This document shows positions 1-9,801 of a stretch of DNA of 64,000 nt, piece by piece. Under the pieces are notes generated by a model. It was not told the origin of the DNA, did not search any database, and saw only the letters and a program-made list of their open reading frames with translations. The position numbers were made by a program, and so were the translations under genes. The DNA is taken from positions 62,001 through 126,000 of the forward strand of contig NZ_JABLSJ010000008.1 of assembly GCF_013618635.1 (NCBI RefSeq), in the 5' to 3' direction. Every line of letters starts with the position of its first letter. The first letter of the stretch is position 1. This DNA comes from Thalassobacillus sp. CUG 92003 (GTDB lineage: Bacteria; Bacillota; Bacilli; Bacillales; Halobacillaceae).

Positions 1-1044
1 CATGACCACGCTTGGAATGGCAGAAATCAATGTATTATATCTGATCCGGCCCATCACAAACGTAATATCGATCAATTGCTCTCGTGTCACTAAATATAAG
101 AATGTAACCGGCAGCGCAATCAAGAAGCACGCCACCACTTCGAGAGGCATAATGTAAAAGCCAAAGATGAGACTCGGAAGTAAATAAAACAGGACATACG
201 GAATGAATGCAATGCCCATGCCAACATTGACATACTTGAAAATAGGACCGGACGAGGAATACTTATGCTGTTTGTATCCGCGAATAATAATCAAGAATAA
301 CGCTGAGATCAATCCTAATAAGGTGAGGGCCGGAACCGCTCTGAACCAACCTGGGTAACCAGGCTTCAACAAAAAGTATAATTCCAAAAGAGACATGCCA
401 ACAGCAATACCATAAAAAAGTTGGTACATACGCTTCGAAAACCAGTACACATTTAATTCAGCGAAGTATTTATACAAATAATGCGTGAGGAGAACTGGCG
501 CAACTAAGAACATCGATGTATTTAAGAATGTGCCATATAAATCATTACGAATAGCGCCTGTATTGCTCATATAACCTAATGCAATCGTCAAAAAAAAGAT
601 GATTAATTGTTCGGATGAGTACCGACTTGGTACTTTTTTATAAAGCAAAGCCGCTATAGCAAGAATCCCCAGAAAAAATAGCCCGGGCACTACGATATAT
701 AGCAGCCAATGCTGCAGGCTCAACCCGCGTATATCTTGATAGATGAAGGTGTCATGACCTTCCTGAACAGTAAACGATGACACTCTTTCAAGTTCATGAA
801 AGGCATTTACCGACATATGAGTATCAGGATCCTGACCATTTACCCTCACGAGCTCCGAGCCCAGCGGCACACCATGACTGTCTGCCCATCCGTTTGATTT
901 TCTTTCTTCTATGAAATAATCTCCACTTTCGTATCTTAACTCAACCCCCATATAAGGAGACGTTACCGATAAAACCATCAGATAGACAATGGATGCCACA
1001 AAAAATAACAGTACGGCAATATGGCGGCTTTTTAAAGATTTCAT
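1..1044 (-). CDS. ComP-like membrane sensor histidine kinase, N-terminal part (cut by window edge)
   Basis: The frame is open from an ATG at 1044 to the first base, giving 348 residues; the kinase domain lies outside the window. I translated it by hand. One N-terminal transmembrane helix (about residues 9-29) is followed by an extracellular loop of about 95 residues containing a PDZ-like turn (GVPLGSELVRVNGQDP). About seven more hydrophobic segments run from residue 122 on. The end, IDITFVMGRIRYNTLISAIP, closely resembles the last membrane region of B. subtilis ComP, where the wording is FDIEFILGRMRYYALLAMIP (from memory). ComP senses the ComX peptide. No comQ or comX precedes this gene; its upstream neighbour is ysmA. 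The start has a GAGGGAG ribosome site. The ComP-type sensor family is fairly certain; the ligand is unknown. Confidence 0.72.
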   Translation of the reverse strand, partial: MKSLKSRHIAVLLFFVASIVYLMVLSVTSPYMGVELRYESGDYFIEERKSNGWADSHGVPLGSELVRVNGQDPDTHMSVNAFHELERVSSFTVQEGHDTFIYQDIRGLSLQHWLLYIVVPGLFFLGILAIAALLYKKVPSRYSSEQLIIFFLTIALGYMSNTGAIRNDLYGTFLNTSMFLVAPVLLTHYLYKYFAELNVYWFSKRMYQLFYGIAVGMSLLELYFLLKPGYPGWFRAVPALTLLGLISALFLIIIRGYKQHKYSSSGPIFKYVNVGMGIAFIPYVLFYLLPSLIFGFYIMPLEVVACFLIALPVTFLYLVTREQLIDITFVMGRIRYNTLISAIPSVVM

Positions 1045-1137
1045 GATAAGTTACTCCCTCAAAACGAAGGCGACGACAGCGCCCCCTTCTTTGAAATAAT
1101 TTATTATATGGCTACTCTACAAACAGACCCTCTTATT

Positions 1138-1605
1138 TCAGGAACATTCGATTTGAACACGGGAGGCATCAAGGCGATGCTGGACTTCATGTGTCCATGG
1201 ATATGGTTCACCTGTATCTGTGGAAATTTGCACCATGCGCCCTCTCCCGGTAAAAGCCAATGTTCCATTCTCTTTTGTTGCCAGATAATGAAGATCACAT
1301 GAGGTGCGTCCAATCTGGTCGACCTTTACAAACAGCTTCAACTTCTCATCAAAGTAAACCTGTTGATGAAAATCACATTGCAAATCGGCGACGACCGGCA
1401 TGACATGACTTTCATGTTGCAAGTCTGAAAATACCTGATGGTGTTTCAAAAAAGCGATCCGAGCTTCTTCAAAATAAATGAACGGAATCGTATTATTCAT
1501 ATGACCAAACATATCCGTTTCTGAGAACCGAACATGAACTGGAATAGTAAATTCAAACTCTTCTCTCCAATTTTTTTCATCATTTATGTAAGATACATGC
1601 TTCAC
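1138..1605 (-). CDS. ysmA: YsmA-like acyl-CoA thioesterase (hotdog fold)
   Basis: A 155-residue protein of the 4-hydroxybenzoyl-CoA thioesterase type. The signature SETDMFGHMNNT, with FIYFEEARIAF after it, holds the catalytic Asp region of hotdog thioesterases. It probably hydrolyses a short or medium acyl-CoA in the cytoplasm; the substrate is unknown. I chose the GTG at 1605 because GGAGAGG lies six bases upstream and the first residues (KHVSYINDEKNW) look like the family N-terminus. A longer frame starting at 1653 would begin inside the sdhB terminator hairpin, so it is less likely. It lies directly after sdhCAB, as in B. subtilis. Confidence 0.8.
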   Translation of the reverse strand: MKHVSYINDEKNWREEFEFTIPVHVRFSETDMFGHMNNTIPFIYFEEARIAFLKHHQVFSDLQHESHVMPVVADLQCDFHQQVYFDEKLKLFVKVDQIGRTSCDLHYLATKENGTLAFTGRGRMVQISTDTGEPYPWTHEVQHRLDASRVQIECS

Positions 1606-1635
1606 AATTTCCCTCTCCATTTCCATTGAATATGT

Positions 1636-1662
1636 AAAAAGCCTCCCCATCATGGAGAGGCT
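1636..1662 (-). terminator. Terminator of sdhCAB
   Basis: On the minus strand an 11-bp nearly perfect stem (AGCCTCTCCAT pairing with GGGGAGGCT) is followed by TTTTT. It starts about ten bases after the sdhB stop. Confidence 0.85.
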
Positions 1663-1672
1663 CTCTCATTCC

Positions 1673-2452
1673 TTATGTGCGATTGTCACTTCCAAAGAAG
1701 CTTTTGAATGACTCGATGGCAGTGTCACGGTAAAGTGCAGCCAATGAGGTCGTCAGTGGAATCCCCTTCGGACATGATTCTACACAGTTCTGTGCGTTCC
1801 CGCACCCCATAATGCCTTCTTCATCCATTATGGTTTCCAGACGTTCACTCTTGTTCATTTCACCTGTTGGATGACTATTAAACAAGCGAACCTGAGACAG
1901 AGCGGCTGGACCAATGAAATCAGATTTGTCATTGACGTTCGGACAAGCTTCTAAACAAACACCGCACGTCATACATTTGGACAATTCATAAGCCCATTGG
2001 CGTTTGCTTTCGGCCATTTTTGGCCCTGGCCCTAAGTCGTGTGTGCCATCAATCGGAATCCAGCCTTTCACTTTTTTAAGTGAATCAAACATCCGGCTGC
2101 GATCAACGGCTAAATCCCTCGTAATTGGAAACGTCGTCATGGGAGCCAGGCGGATTGGCTGCTCAAGTTGATCGACTAGAGCCGTGCAAGATTGCCGAGC
2201 TTTGCCGTTGACATACATCGAGCAAGCCCCACAAACTTCTTCCAGGCAGTTCATATCCCAGAATACAGGAGACGTTTTCTCTCCATTAGCATTGACAGGG
2301 TTACGGCGAATCTCCATCAAACCTGAGATAACATTCATATTTTCTCGGTAGGGAAGTTCAAATGTCTCTTCATATGGTGCAGATTCAGGGTCGTCCTGTC
2401 GTGTGATGATGAACGTGACCGTCTTGTTCTGAGTTGCTGTGTCACTCATCAT
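1673..2452 (-). CDS. sdhB: Succinate dehydrogenase iron-sulfur subunit
   Basis: The 259-residue electron-transfer subunit of complex II passes electrons from the flavin of SdhA to the menaquinone site in SdhC. The 2Fe-2S ligands are Cys69, Cys74, Cys77 and Cys89 (CLEEVCGAC). The 4Fe-4S and 3Fe-4S clusters are bound by CMTCGVCLEACP (Cys160, 163, 166, 170) and CGNAQNCVESCP (Cys217, 223, 227). The start overlaps the sdhA stop in ATGATG, which suggests translational coupling; either of the two ATGs could be used. It is the last gene of the operon and is followed by a strong terminator. Confidence 0.97.
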   Translation of the reverse strand: MMSDTATQNKTVTFIITRQDDPESAPYEETFELPYRENMNVISGLMEIRRNPVNANGEKTSPVFWDMNCLEEVCGACSMYVNGKARQSCTALVDQLEQPIRLAPMTTFPITRDLAVDRSRMFDSLKKVKGWIPIDGTHDLGPGPKMAESKRQWAYELSKCMTCGVCLEACPNVNDKSDFIGPAALSQVRLFNSHPTGEMNKSERLETIMDEEGIMGCGNAQNCVESCPKGIPLTTSLAALYRDTAIESFKSFFGSDNRT

Positions 2453-4212
2453 TTGTTACCCCCTTTACCTTTAGAGTAGTCGCGCTTCCGCGGTTCTATT
2501 AATGATGTATCTACATCTTCATACGTGAAAACAGGTTTGTTCTCGACTGGATCATATGACGCTAGAGTGGTTTTCAACCATTCTTCATCATTACGCTCAG
2601 GGTAATCGGGCTTATAATGGGCTCCGCGGCTTTCGTTACGGTTATAAGCTCCAAGTGTAATGACTCGAGCCAATTGTAACATATTCCACAATTGACGGGT
2701 AAACATCGCGCCTTGGTTCGTCCAACGGCTCGTATCGTTGATATTGATGCGCTTATACCGCTCCATCAATTCCTGTATCTTTTCGTCTGTTTTTAATAGA
2801 TTTTCATTATCCCGGACAACTGTGACATAATCAGTCATCCACTCACCAAGTTCTTTATGGATTTGATATGCGTTCTCATCGCCATCCATATTCATGATTT
2901 CTTCGAATTTCTCTTCTTCTTCTTTTCGTTTACGATCGAATAACTCAGCACTCATATCGTCGGCCAGAGATTCGAGCCCTTCAATGTATTTCACGGCATT
3001 CGGACCTGCTTCCATTCCACCAAAAATGGACGAGAGCAGCGAATTTGCTCCTAAGCGGTTCGCCCCGTGCTGCGTATAGTCGCATTCACCCGCGGCAAAA
3101 ACACCAGGGATATGCGTCATTTGATTATAATCAACATACATACCGCCCATTGAGTAGTGGACAGCCGGGAAAATTTTCATTGGTACTTTCCGTGGGTCTT
3201 CACCCACAAATTTTTCATAGATTTCTATGATTCCGCCCAATTTTACATCCAGTTCCTCAGAATCTTTGTGGGAAAGGTCGAGATAGACCATGTTTTCTCC
3301 GTTGATACCGAGTTTTTGATTCACACACACATCAAATATTTCACGTGTGGCAATATCTCTCGGAACAAGATTCCCGTACGCAGGGTATTTTTCCTCGAGG
3401 AAGTACCACGGCTCCCCATCTTTATAAGTCCAAACGCGACCACCTTCACCACGTGCGGACTCACTCATTAAGCGAAGCTTGTCATCCCCCGGGATAGCTG
3501 TCGGGTGAATTTGTATGAATTCTCCATTACCATAACGAACGCCTTGTTGATAAAGTGCACCTGCAGCCGAACCAGTATTGATCACCGAATTCGTTGATTT
3601 ACCAAAGATAATCCCTGGGCCGCCTGTTGCCATAATAACAGCATCCGCTGGAAAGGATCTGACCTCATGGCTGTGCATGTCTTGTGCGACAACGCCACGG
3701 CCTATTCCGTCATCATCGACGATGGCAGATAGGAATTCCCAGCTTTCATATTTTGTTACAAGACCGTTCACCTCATGACGACGCACCTGTTCATCCAGGG
3801 CGTAGAGAAGCTGCTGTCCTGTGGTCGCACCAGCATAGGCAGTCCGGTGATGCTGTGTGCCTCCAAAACGTCTAAAATCAAGCAGCCCTTCTGGCGTTCG
3901 GTTGAACATTACCCCCATACGATCCAAGAGGTGAATGATGCTTGGTGCTGCATCACACATAGCTTTTACAGGCGGTTGGTTAGCAAGGAAGTCACCACCG
4001 TAAACTGTATCATCAAAGTGTTCCCAAGGGGAGTCCCCTTCCCCTTTTGTATTGACCGCTCCGTTAATACCACCTTGCGCGCAAACGGAGTGAGAACGTT
4101 TAACTGGAACTATAGAAAGTAAATCAACGTGCACGCCAGCCTCTGCAGCTTTGATCGTTGCCATCAAACCAGCCAGGCCGCCGCCGACAACAATAATATT
4201 TTTATCACTCAT
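2449..4212 (-). CDS. sdhA: Succinate dehydrogenase flavoprotein subunit
   Basis: The 587-residue catalytic subunit oxidises succinate to fumarate in the TCA cycle on the inner face of the membrane. An FAD-binding Rossmann motif (VVGGGLAG, residues 8-15) is followed by SHSVCAQGG, whose His41 is the expected covalent FAD attachment site. The substrate-site segment IHPTAIPG and the motif SARGEGGR are present, as is the C-terminal ESRGAHYK. Length matches the Bacillus enzyme. It lies between sdhC (54 bases upstream) and sdhB (overlapping), in the Gram-positive order C-A-B with no sdhD. Confidence 0.97.
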   Translation of the reverse strand: MSDKNIIVVGGGLAGLMATIKAAEAGVHVDLLSIVPVKRSHSVCAQGGINGAVNTKGEGDSPWEHFDDTVYGGDFLANQPPVKAMCDAAPSIIHLLDRMGVMFNRTPEGLLDFRRFGGTQHHRTAYAGATTGQQLLYALDEQVRRHEVNGLVTKYESWEFLSAIVDDDGIGRGVVAQDMHSHEVRSFPADAVIMATGGPGIIFGKSTNSVINTGSAAGALYQQGVRYGNGEFIQIHPTAIPGDDKLRLMSESARGEGGRVWTYKDGEPWYFLEEKYPAYGNLVPRDIATREIFDVCVNQKLGINGENMVYLDLSHKDSEELDVKLGGIIEIYEKFVGEDPRKVPMKIFPAVHYSMGGMYVDYNQMTHIPGVFAAGECDYTQHGANRLGANSLLSSIFGGMEAGPNAVKYIEGLESLADDMSAELFDRKRKEEEEKFEEIMNMDGDENAYQIHKELGEWMTDYVTVVRDNENLLKTDEKIQELMERYKRININDTSRWTNQGAMFTRQLWNMLQLARVITLGAYNRNESRGAHYKPDYPERNDEEWLKTTLASYDPVENKPVFTYEDVDTSLIEPRKRDYSKGKGGNK

Positions 4213-4266
4213 GATTCTAGCTCACCCCTTTAACCTTACTAATATAAAATGTCTGCTATAAATCGT

Positions 4267-4887
4267 TTAACTACCGTAAGCGAATTGAATAAGCGTTCTT
4301 ACACCAACGTAAGAGATCGCCACAAATACAACTAAGGTAGCATACGTCAACAAACGCTGCGAACGAGGTGTAATCGTCAGACCCCAGCTTACGCAGAAAG
4401 ACCACAAGCCATTCGAGAAGTGGAAAGTCGTTGAAACAACTCCAACTATGTAGAACCAAAAGAAAAACGGATCCGTCAATATACTTTCCATCAATTGATA
4501 ATTAAGCTCGGACCAACCGAACCCAATAGCGATACGTGTTTCCCACACGTGCCAGGCAATAAAAATGAGCGTTATGACGCCTGTTAAACGCTGTAATAAG
4601 AACATCCAGTTCCTGAAATATCCATAATTCGACACGTTATAACGAGCTGTAAACGCAATATAAACACCATAGATTCCATGAAAGAGAATAGGAAGGAAAA
4701 TGATGAAAATCTCCAGTACGAAGCGATAAGGCAAGCTCTCCATAAAATGAGCCGCCTGGTTGAATGCTTCCGGACCGCGTGTAGCAAAAAAGTTAACTGT
4801 CAAATGTTGAATCAGGAATATGCCGATTGGAACGACCCCAAGTAATGAATGAAGTCTTCTGTTAAAATACCCTCGAGTTCCTGCCAT
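4267..4887 (-). CDS. sdhC: Succinate dehydrogenase cytochrome b558 subunit
   Basis: A 206-residue membrane anchor with five predicted transmembrane helices that carries two b-type hemes and the menaquinone site. The wording RRLHSLLGVVPIGIFLIQHL at the N-terminus and the histidines in SLPYRFVLEIF, HGIYGVY, WHVWETR and FHFSNGLW match the B. subtilis type-B anchor. I set the start at ATG 4887 because GAGGGGGG lies six bases ahead and the protein then aligns with the known N-terminus. An upstream extension to 4995 would add 36 residues with no family match. Confidence 0.95.
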   Translation of the reverse strand: MAGTRGYFNRRLHSLLGVVPIGIFLIQHLTVNFFATRGPEAFNQAAHFMESLPYRFVLEIFIIFLPILFHGIYGVYIAFTARYNVSNYGYFRNWMFLLQRLTGVITLIFIAWHVWETRIAIGFGWSELNYQLMESILTDPFFFWFYIVGVVSTTFHFSNGLWSFCVSWGLTITPRSQRLLTYATLVVFVAISYVGVRTLIQFAYGS

Positions 4888-4926
4888 GTTTACCCCCCTC
4901 AAAAAATAACGTCTTATATGATGTAC

Positions 4927-4956
4927 ATTATCCAGACATTTAAGCGCTTTTAGCAA
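4927..4956 (-). promoter_or_regulatory. Possible sdhC promoter with cre-like palindrome
   Basis: On the minus strand TTGCTA and GATAAT are 18 bases apart. The spacer holds AAAAGCGCTTAA, a palindrome resembling a poor CcpA (cre) site. The 5' region of about 300 bases between sdhC and yslB shows nothing else I can name. This is inference only. Confidence 0.35.
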
Positions 4957-5183
4957 GCAGCCTAACAAAATCTTTTCTTGGAAAATCCCCCTCATTCCTC
5001 ATAAACTGACAAATGTACATTTTGTGACACGTTTATTGTACTTCTATCATGTATGACCGTCAAGAAAACACCGTCATAAAAGTAGAGAAACTAATGGGTT
5101 TTTTTGGTTGATTATTTATTTTTCTTGGTTGCTTAATCTTGATTTTCACGCCATAATAATAAGTGTAGAAAGGACGGACAGCC

Positions 5184-5624
5184 ATGAAGAATCAAAGCAA
5201 CAGTCTTAATGAACAAGACTTACAATCTTTAGTCACAACAGGTGCCGGGTTCGATTTGCTCCGCTATTATACGCTGCCTGATTTTCTTGGAAATGAAGCG
5301 ATGTTTGTGCTGTACTATATGGGCAAAAACATGGCGAGAAAATTCGGTATTTCTCATATGGATGACCTCATCCGCTTCTTTCAGTACTCAGGCTGGGGTG
5401 AACTAACAACTGTCAAAACAAAAAAGAAAGAAAGCTTATACGAAGTACACGGCCATGTTATTGAGAAAAGGCTGCAACAGTCGCTGGTAGAAGTCGATTT
5501 CCGTCTCGAAGCCGGCTTTATAGCAGAAGCTTTGCAACTGATGGATCCCCAACATACATATGAATGTGTCGAAGAGATTGACAAAAAAGCAAACAAAATA
5601 TGGATCACGGCCATAAAGTCATGA
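5184..5624 (+). CDS. yslB: YslB family protein (DUF2507)
   Basis: A 146-residue protein with the YslB wording GAGFDLLRYYTLPDFLGN and an aromatic MGKNMARKFG segment. The fold is related to heme-NO-binding or V4R-like domains, but the function is unknown. It has no signal peptide or membrane segment. An AAAGGA ribosome site precedes the ATG. It is divergent from sdhCAB, as in B. subtilis. The B. subtilis neighbour lysC is absent here, so yslB faces uvrC directly. Confidence 0.88.
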   Translation: MKNQSNSLNEQDLQSLVTTGAGFDLLRYYTLPDFLGNEAMFVLYYMGKNMARKFGISHMDDLIRFFQYSGWGELTTVKTKKKESLYEVHGHVIEKRLQQSLVEVDFRLEAGFIAEALQLMDPQHTYECVEEIDKKANKIWITAIKS

Positions 5625-5658
5625 GAGGAGCCTGCTCCTATTCTTGAGCAGGCTCCTC
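5625..5658. terminator. Shared hairpin between convergent yslB and uvrC
   Basis: A 13-bp perfect inverted repeat (GAGGAGCCTGCTC and its complement) separates the two genes. It spans the last codons and stop of uvrC. Neither side has a long T tract, so termination may be bidirectional but weak. Confidence 0.6.
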
Positions 5659-7431
5659 AGAATTATTCAAGTAACGTAAAATCTCTTCCGCTACAGGAAG
5701 CGGGATGCCCAAATTCGCAATATCCTGAGAGGCAGCTTGTTTAATTTCCGTTACGGATTTAAAGTGACGCAAAAGTAACCTTCTTCTTTTTTCACCGACC
5801 CCGGGGATATTATCCAATTCTGATTGGATCGCTCCTTTTCCACGTAACTGCCGATGAAAGGAGAGGGCAAACCTGTGCACCTCGTCCTGAATCCGCTGAA
5901 CCAGATAAAATTCCTGGGAATTGCGATCCAATTCAACGGTCTGAGGAGGGTTCCCATACAAAAGTTCACTCGTCTTATGCTTGTCATCCTTCGCCAAACC
6001 GCACAATGGAATATCAAGCCCCAACTCATTTTCTAACACCTCAACAGCCGCACTCATCTGACCTTTCGCCCCATCTACCATGATAAGATCTGGAAGCGGA
6101 AGTTCATCTTTCAGCACGCGTTTGTATCTTCTGCGAATCACTTCACGCATTGTGTCGTAATCATCCGGCCCTTCAACCTCACGTATCTTGTATTTCCTAT
6201 AGGCATTTTTATATGGTTTGCCATCAACGAACACAGCCATCGCAGAAACTGGATCGGTTCCTTGGATGTTTGAATTATCAAACGCCTCGATGCGATGGGG
6301 CGTCTCGATATTCAGTTGCTCACCCAATTTCTCGACTGCACGGATGGTCCGCTCTTCATCCTGTTCAATCAAAGCAAATTTTTCTTTAAGCGCAATGTCA
6401 GCGTTCTTCATGGCCAGCTCCACCAATTCTTTCTTCCTACCTCTTATAGGTGTGTGAACTTTGGTCTCAAGCAATTCTTCAAGGAGTTCCACATTCGTTG
6501 TAACTGGCACAAGAACTTGCTTAGGGTAGGGGTGATTCTGGTGAAGATAAAACCGACCAATATAGCTGTGGAACGTCTCTTCCGGGTCATCAAAAAACGG
6601 GAACAGGGCCACGTCACGCTCGATCAGCTTGCCTTGACGGACAAAGAAAACTTGGACACACATCCATCCTTTATCGTAAGCGTAACCGAAGATATCGCGG
6701 TCGACTTGATCATTCAGGGTCATTTTTTGCTGTTCCATAACCGATTCGATATGCTCAATTTGATCGCGAAGCTCTTTCGCCCGCTCAAAATCCATCTCTT
6801 CAGATGCTTCGTACATTCTTGTTTGTAAATCTTTTTTTATAGCTTTGTGGCCCCCATTTAAGAATGACGTAATGCTTTGAACAATATCCCGATTCGTCTC
6901 TTGGCTCACGGGAAATTCACATGGCCCAAGGCACTGGTTCATGTGATAATAAAGACACACACGATCAGGCATTGTATTACATTTTCTTAATGGATACAGA
7001 CGATCAAGCAGCTTTTTCGTTTCTCGTGCTGCTATGACGTTGGGATAAGGGCCGAAATATTTACCTTTGTCTTTCTTTACATTTCGCGTAACGATGAGAC
7101 GCGGCTGTTTTTCAGCTGTCACCTTTAAATACGGATACGTTTTGTCATCCTTCAACATGACATTGTATTTGGGGTCATACTTTTTTATCATGTTCATTTC
7201 CAGGATCAGTGCTTCAATTTCAGATGAGGTCACGATGTATTCAAAATCGATGATTTCCCGCACAAGACGCTGCGTTTTCCCATCGTGAGCGCCGGTAAAA
7301 TAGGAGCGGACTCTGTTTTTTAATACTTTCGACTTACCTACATATATAATAGTGCCGTTCTTATCTTTCATTAAGTAGCAACCAGGCTGATCGGGAAGAA
7401 CAGACAATTTTTCTTTTATCTGTTGATTCAA
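5638..7431 (-). CDS. uvrC: Excinuclease ABC subunit C
   Basis: The 597-residue nuclease of nucleotide excision repair cuts on both sides of a lesion marked by UvrAB. The N-terminal GIY-YIG domain shows PGCYLMKD and IIYVGKSK, followed by the UvrB-binding UVR region ([20 protein letters not shown]). The RNase H-like domain has [14 protein letters not shown] and MVDGAKGQ. The C-terminal helix-hairpin-helix pair includes [11 protein letters not shown] prefer a TTG start at 7431, because GGAGTG lies upstream and the family N-terminus (N-Q-Q-I-K-E-K-L) begins there. The ATG at 7476 lacks a ribosome site and sits next to the trxA hairpin. Confidence 0.93.
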   Translation of the reverse strand: MNQQIKEKLSVLPDQPGCYLMKDKNGTIIYVGKSKVLKNRVRSYFTGAHDGKTQRLVREIIDFEYIVTSSEIEALILEMNMIKKYDPKYNVMLKDDKTYPYLKVTAEKQPRLIVTRNVKKDKGKYFGPYPNVIAARETKKLLDRLYPLRKCNTMPDRVCLYYHMNQCLGPCEFPVSQETNRDIVQSITSFLNGGHKAIKKDLQTRMYEASEEMDFERAKELRDQIEHIESVMEQQKMTLNDQVDRDIFGYAYDKGWMCVQVFFVRQGKLIERDVALFPFFDDPEETFHSYIGRFYLHQNHPYPKQVLVPVTTNVELLEELLETKVHTPIRGRKKELVELAMKNADIALKEKFALIEQDEERTIRAVEKLGEQLNIETPHRIEAFDNSNIQGTDPVSAMAVFVDGKPYKNAYRKYKIREVEGPDDYDTMREVIRRRYKRVLKDELPLPDLIMVDGAKGQMSAAVEVLENELGLDIPLCGLAKDDKHKTSELLYGNPPQTVELDRNSQEFYLVQRIQDEVHRFALSFHRQLRGKGAIQSELDNIPGVGEKRRRLLLRHFKSVTEIKQAASQDIANLGIPLPVAEEILRYLNNSEEPAQE

Positions 7432-7484
7432 GATTGCTTCACTCCATGTTTTAGTGTTTAAAAGCCGATTTACCATTTATTCAA

Positions 7485-7519
7485 CAGAAAGCCGCGTTAC
7501 GATGTAACGCGGCTTTCTG
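7485..7519 (-). terminator. Terminator of trxA
   Basis: A 16-bp perfect stem (CAGAAAGCCGCGTTAC and complement) with a 3-base loop lies just after the trxA stop. Confidence 0.8.
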
Positions 7520-7547
7520 TCATCACTTTTACCACATGACGATTTCA

Positions 7548-7862
7548 TTAAGAATGCTTATTGATCAACTCTACTAGCGCTTCTTTAGGTTGAAAACCAA
7601 CCACTTGATCGACGACCTTGCCATCCTTGAACAAGAGCAGGGTCGGGATGCTCATGACACCATGTTTTCCTGCGGTATCCTGATTTTCATCTACATCAAG
7701 CTTAACGATTTTGACTTGATCGCTCATTTCTTCATCCAGTTCTTCTAGAACTGGTGCTATCATTTTACAAGGGCCGCACCACGGTGCCCAAAAATCAGCA
7801 AGGACTAACCCTTGATTGGTTTCTTCAGCAAAGTTTTGGTCGCTAGCTTTAACAATTGACAT
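7548..7862 (-). CDS. trxA: Thioredoxin
   Basis: A 104-residue cytoplasmic thiol-disulfide reductant. The active site is WCGPC (Trp28-Cys32), and the cis-proline segment SIPTLLLF is present. GAGGAGG precedes the ATG with good spacing. It lies between etfA and uvrC and has its own strong terminator, so it is probably expressed as a single unit. Fully ordinary for the family. Confidence 0.97.
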   Translation of the reverse strand: MSIVKASDQNFAEETNQGLVLADFWAPWCGPCKMIAPVLEELDEEMSDQVKIVKLDVDENQDTAGKHGVMSIPTLLLFKDGKVVDQVVGFQPKEALVELINKHS

Positions 7863-7967
7863 ATATTATTCCTCCTCGTTCATTTTCAAATTCTGATAAG
7901 AGTATATCACTTAATATTTTTAGTGGCTAATACTTTGTTTATACCACGAACTGCCTTGAGATTAAAC

Positions 7968-7997
7968 AAAAGTGCCGGGTAGCCCCAGCACTTTTTT
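7968..7997 (-). terminator. Terminator of the fad-etf operon
   Basis: The stem AAAGTGCTGGG pairs with CCCGGCACTT and is followed by TTTGTTT on the minus strand, just past the etfA stop. The plus strand also ends in T6, so it could act both ways. Confidence 0.8.
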
Positions 7998-8001
7998 CGG
8001 T

Positions 8002-8982
8002 CTATGCATTTACGTTTGCTTGCTTGATTTCTTCAATCAACTTCGGCACGACATCAAACAAATCTCCTACAATACCGTAATCGGCGACATTAAAAATATT
8101 TGCTTCCGGATCTTTATTTATTGCAACGATGACCTTGGAATTGGACATGCCGGCTAAGTGCTGTATGGCTCCAGAAATGCCACAGGCGATATATAAATCG
8201 GGTGTGACCACTTTACCTGTCTGACCAATTTGCAATGAATAATCACAATAACCTGCGTCACAAGCACCACGCGAAGCTCCAACTGTGCCGCCAAGCGCAT
8301 TGGCCAATTGTTCCAACGGCTCAAAGCCCTCAGAACTTTTCACCCCGCGGCCACCCGCAACAATGACTTTAGCTTCAGACAAATCGACACCTTCCGAAGA
8401 TTTCCGAATGATATCGGTTACAATCGTACGCAGATCGTTTATGGCAACATCACTACTGGATACCTCACCAGAGCGGGATTCATCACGTTCCAAAGAAGCA
8501 ATGTTGTTTGGCCGGATCGTAATAAAGGTCAACCCGTCTGTGATTACTTTTTTCTCGAAAGCTTTCCCGGAGTAAATTGGGCGGGTAAATACTATCTCGC
8601 CGCCATCTGTATCAATTTCAGTTACATCAGAAATGAGTCCGGACTCAAGTCTGCTGGCGATTTTAGGCGTGATATCTTTACCAATAGAGGTATGCCCCAT
8701 GACAATCCCCTCAGGAGACTCGTTATCGATGACCGCCTGTACCGCCTGGCCATATCCTTCCGGCGTATATGTCTTCAATTTTTCATCTGAGACAGTGACA
8801 ACACGGTCAGCGCCTTGATAAATCATCTCCTGACCTAAACTTTCAAGATTGCCGTCTCCACACAAAACGCCGACAATTTCGCCCCCACCGCCGATTTTGC
8901 TGGCTGCCGCAATGGCTTCAAACGTTACATTGCGCAGTGCGCCTTCTCTCGCTTCACCAATGACTAACATTTTTTTACTCAT
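8002..8982 (-). CDS. etfA: Electron transfer flavoprotein alpha subunit
   Basis: A 326-residue FAD-carrying subunit that accepts electrons from acyl-CoA dehydrogenases during beta-oxidation. The C-terminal FAD domain has [12 protein letters not shown] (about 209-220) and the signature [11 protein letters not shown] with [12 protein letters not shown] (about 251-275). It is the last gene of the operon, 27 bases after etfB. Expression is probably controlled by FadR through the promoter in front of fadR. Length and motifs are normal. Confidence 0.96.
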   Translation of the reverse strand: MSKKMLVIGEAREGALRNVTFEAIAAASKIGGGGEIVGVLCGDGNLESLGQEMIYQGADRVVTVSDEKLKTYTPEGYGQAVQAVIDNESPEGIVMGHTSIGKDITPKIASRLESGLISDVTEIDTDGGEIVFTRPIYSGKAFEKKVITDGLTFITIRPNNIASLERDESRSGEVSSSDVAINDLRTIVTDIIRKSSEGVDLSEAKVIVAGGRGVKSSEGFEPLEQLANALGGTVGASRGACDAGYCDYSLQIGQTGKVVTPDLYIACGISGAIQHLAGMSNSKVIVAINKDPEANIFNVADYGIVGDLFDVVPKLIEEIKQANVNA

Positions 8983-9009
8983 AGCGATTCTCCTTTCAAG
9001 CGATCTATT

Positions 9010-9783
9010 CTACAGTACTTTTGCTTCGGTTTTTAATAAGGATACAAGCTCCTTTACCTGCTCATCGGACTCACCTTCGAGCACTTTACCAGCTTCTTTT
9101 TCTGGAGGTAAAAAGATTTCAGTCGTTCTGGATTTTTGTTCGACGTCATCTTCTTCCAAATCGAGATCATCCAATTCTAATTCTTCCAAAGGCTTTTTCT
9201 TTGCTTTCATAATGCCGGGTAAGGAAGGATAACGTGGTTCATTGAGCCCTTGTTGACAGGTTACGAGTAACGGTAGAGATGTTTCAATTTTCTCTACATC
9301 CCCCTCAACATCCCGTTCAATATTGACATTTTCGCCATCGACTTTAATATCAGTGATCGTCGTGATACATGGAATGTCCAGTCGTTCTGCAAGTCTCGGG
9401 CCTACTTGACCGCTTGCTTCATCAATCGCTACATTCCCCGCCAAAATGATATCGGCTTCTTTGTCCGCAAAGAAAGCCTCCAGAATTTTAACGGTCGTAT
9501 ACTGATCGCCTTCCTCAAGGTCGTCTTCGGTATTGATCAACACCGATTTGTCTGCTCCCATCGCAAGCGCAGTCCGGAGTTGTTTTTCGGAGTCTTCCTC
9601 TCCAACGGTTACCACCGTGACTTCGCCTCCATGCTCATCGCGAAGATTAATGGCTTCTTCCACGGCATATTCATCATAAGGGTTGATGATGTATTCTGCT
9701 CCATCATCTTCAATCTGGCCGTTTTTAATTACAATCTTCTCTTCAGTGTCAAACGTACGTTTCAATAAGACAAAAATGTTCAT
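9010..9783 (-). CDS. etfB: Electron transfer flavoprotein beta subunit
   Basis: A 257-residue partner of EtfA that binds AMP and forms the docking loop for acyl-CoA dehydrogenases. The nucleotide-binding adenine-nucleotide-hydrolase-like fold shows DEYAVEEAINLRD and the family segment GNVAIDEASGQVGPRLAE. The stretch ITCQQGLN-type (LPLLVTCQQGLNEPRYPSL) is also typical. It is rich in acidic residues, with two Asp/Glu runs near the C-terminus (ELDDLDLEEDD), which may reflect halotolerance. It lies 18 bases after fadB in the same operon. Confidence 0.95.
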   Translation of the reverse strand: MNIFVLLKRTFDTEEKIVIKNGQIEDDGAEYIINPYDEYAVEEAINLRDEHGGEVTVVTVGEEDSEKQLRTALAMGADKSVLINTEDDLEEGDQYTTVKILEAFFADKEADIILAGNVAIDEASGQVGPRLAERLDIPCITTITDIKVDGENVNIERDVEGDVEKIETSLPLLVTCQQGLNEPRYPSLPGIMKAKKKPLEELELDDLDLEEDDVEQKSRTTEIFLPPEKEAGKVLEGESDEQVKELVSLLKTEAKVL

Positions 9784-9801
9784 ATGGTTCTGCCTCCTAT
9801 T

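Noticed and set aside
1-1605. Complete comQXPA quorum-sensing locus
   Set aside because: Only the ComP-like membrane part is visible, and ysmA and sdhB occupy the place of comX and comQ.
6295-6828. Long plus-strand frame opposite uvrC (177 residues)
   Set aside because: It is fully antisense to conserved uvrC domains and has no recognisable family.
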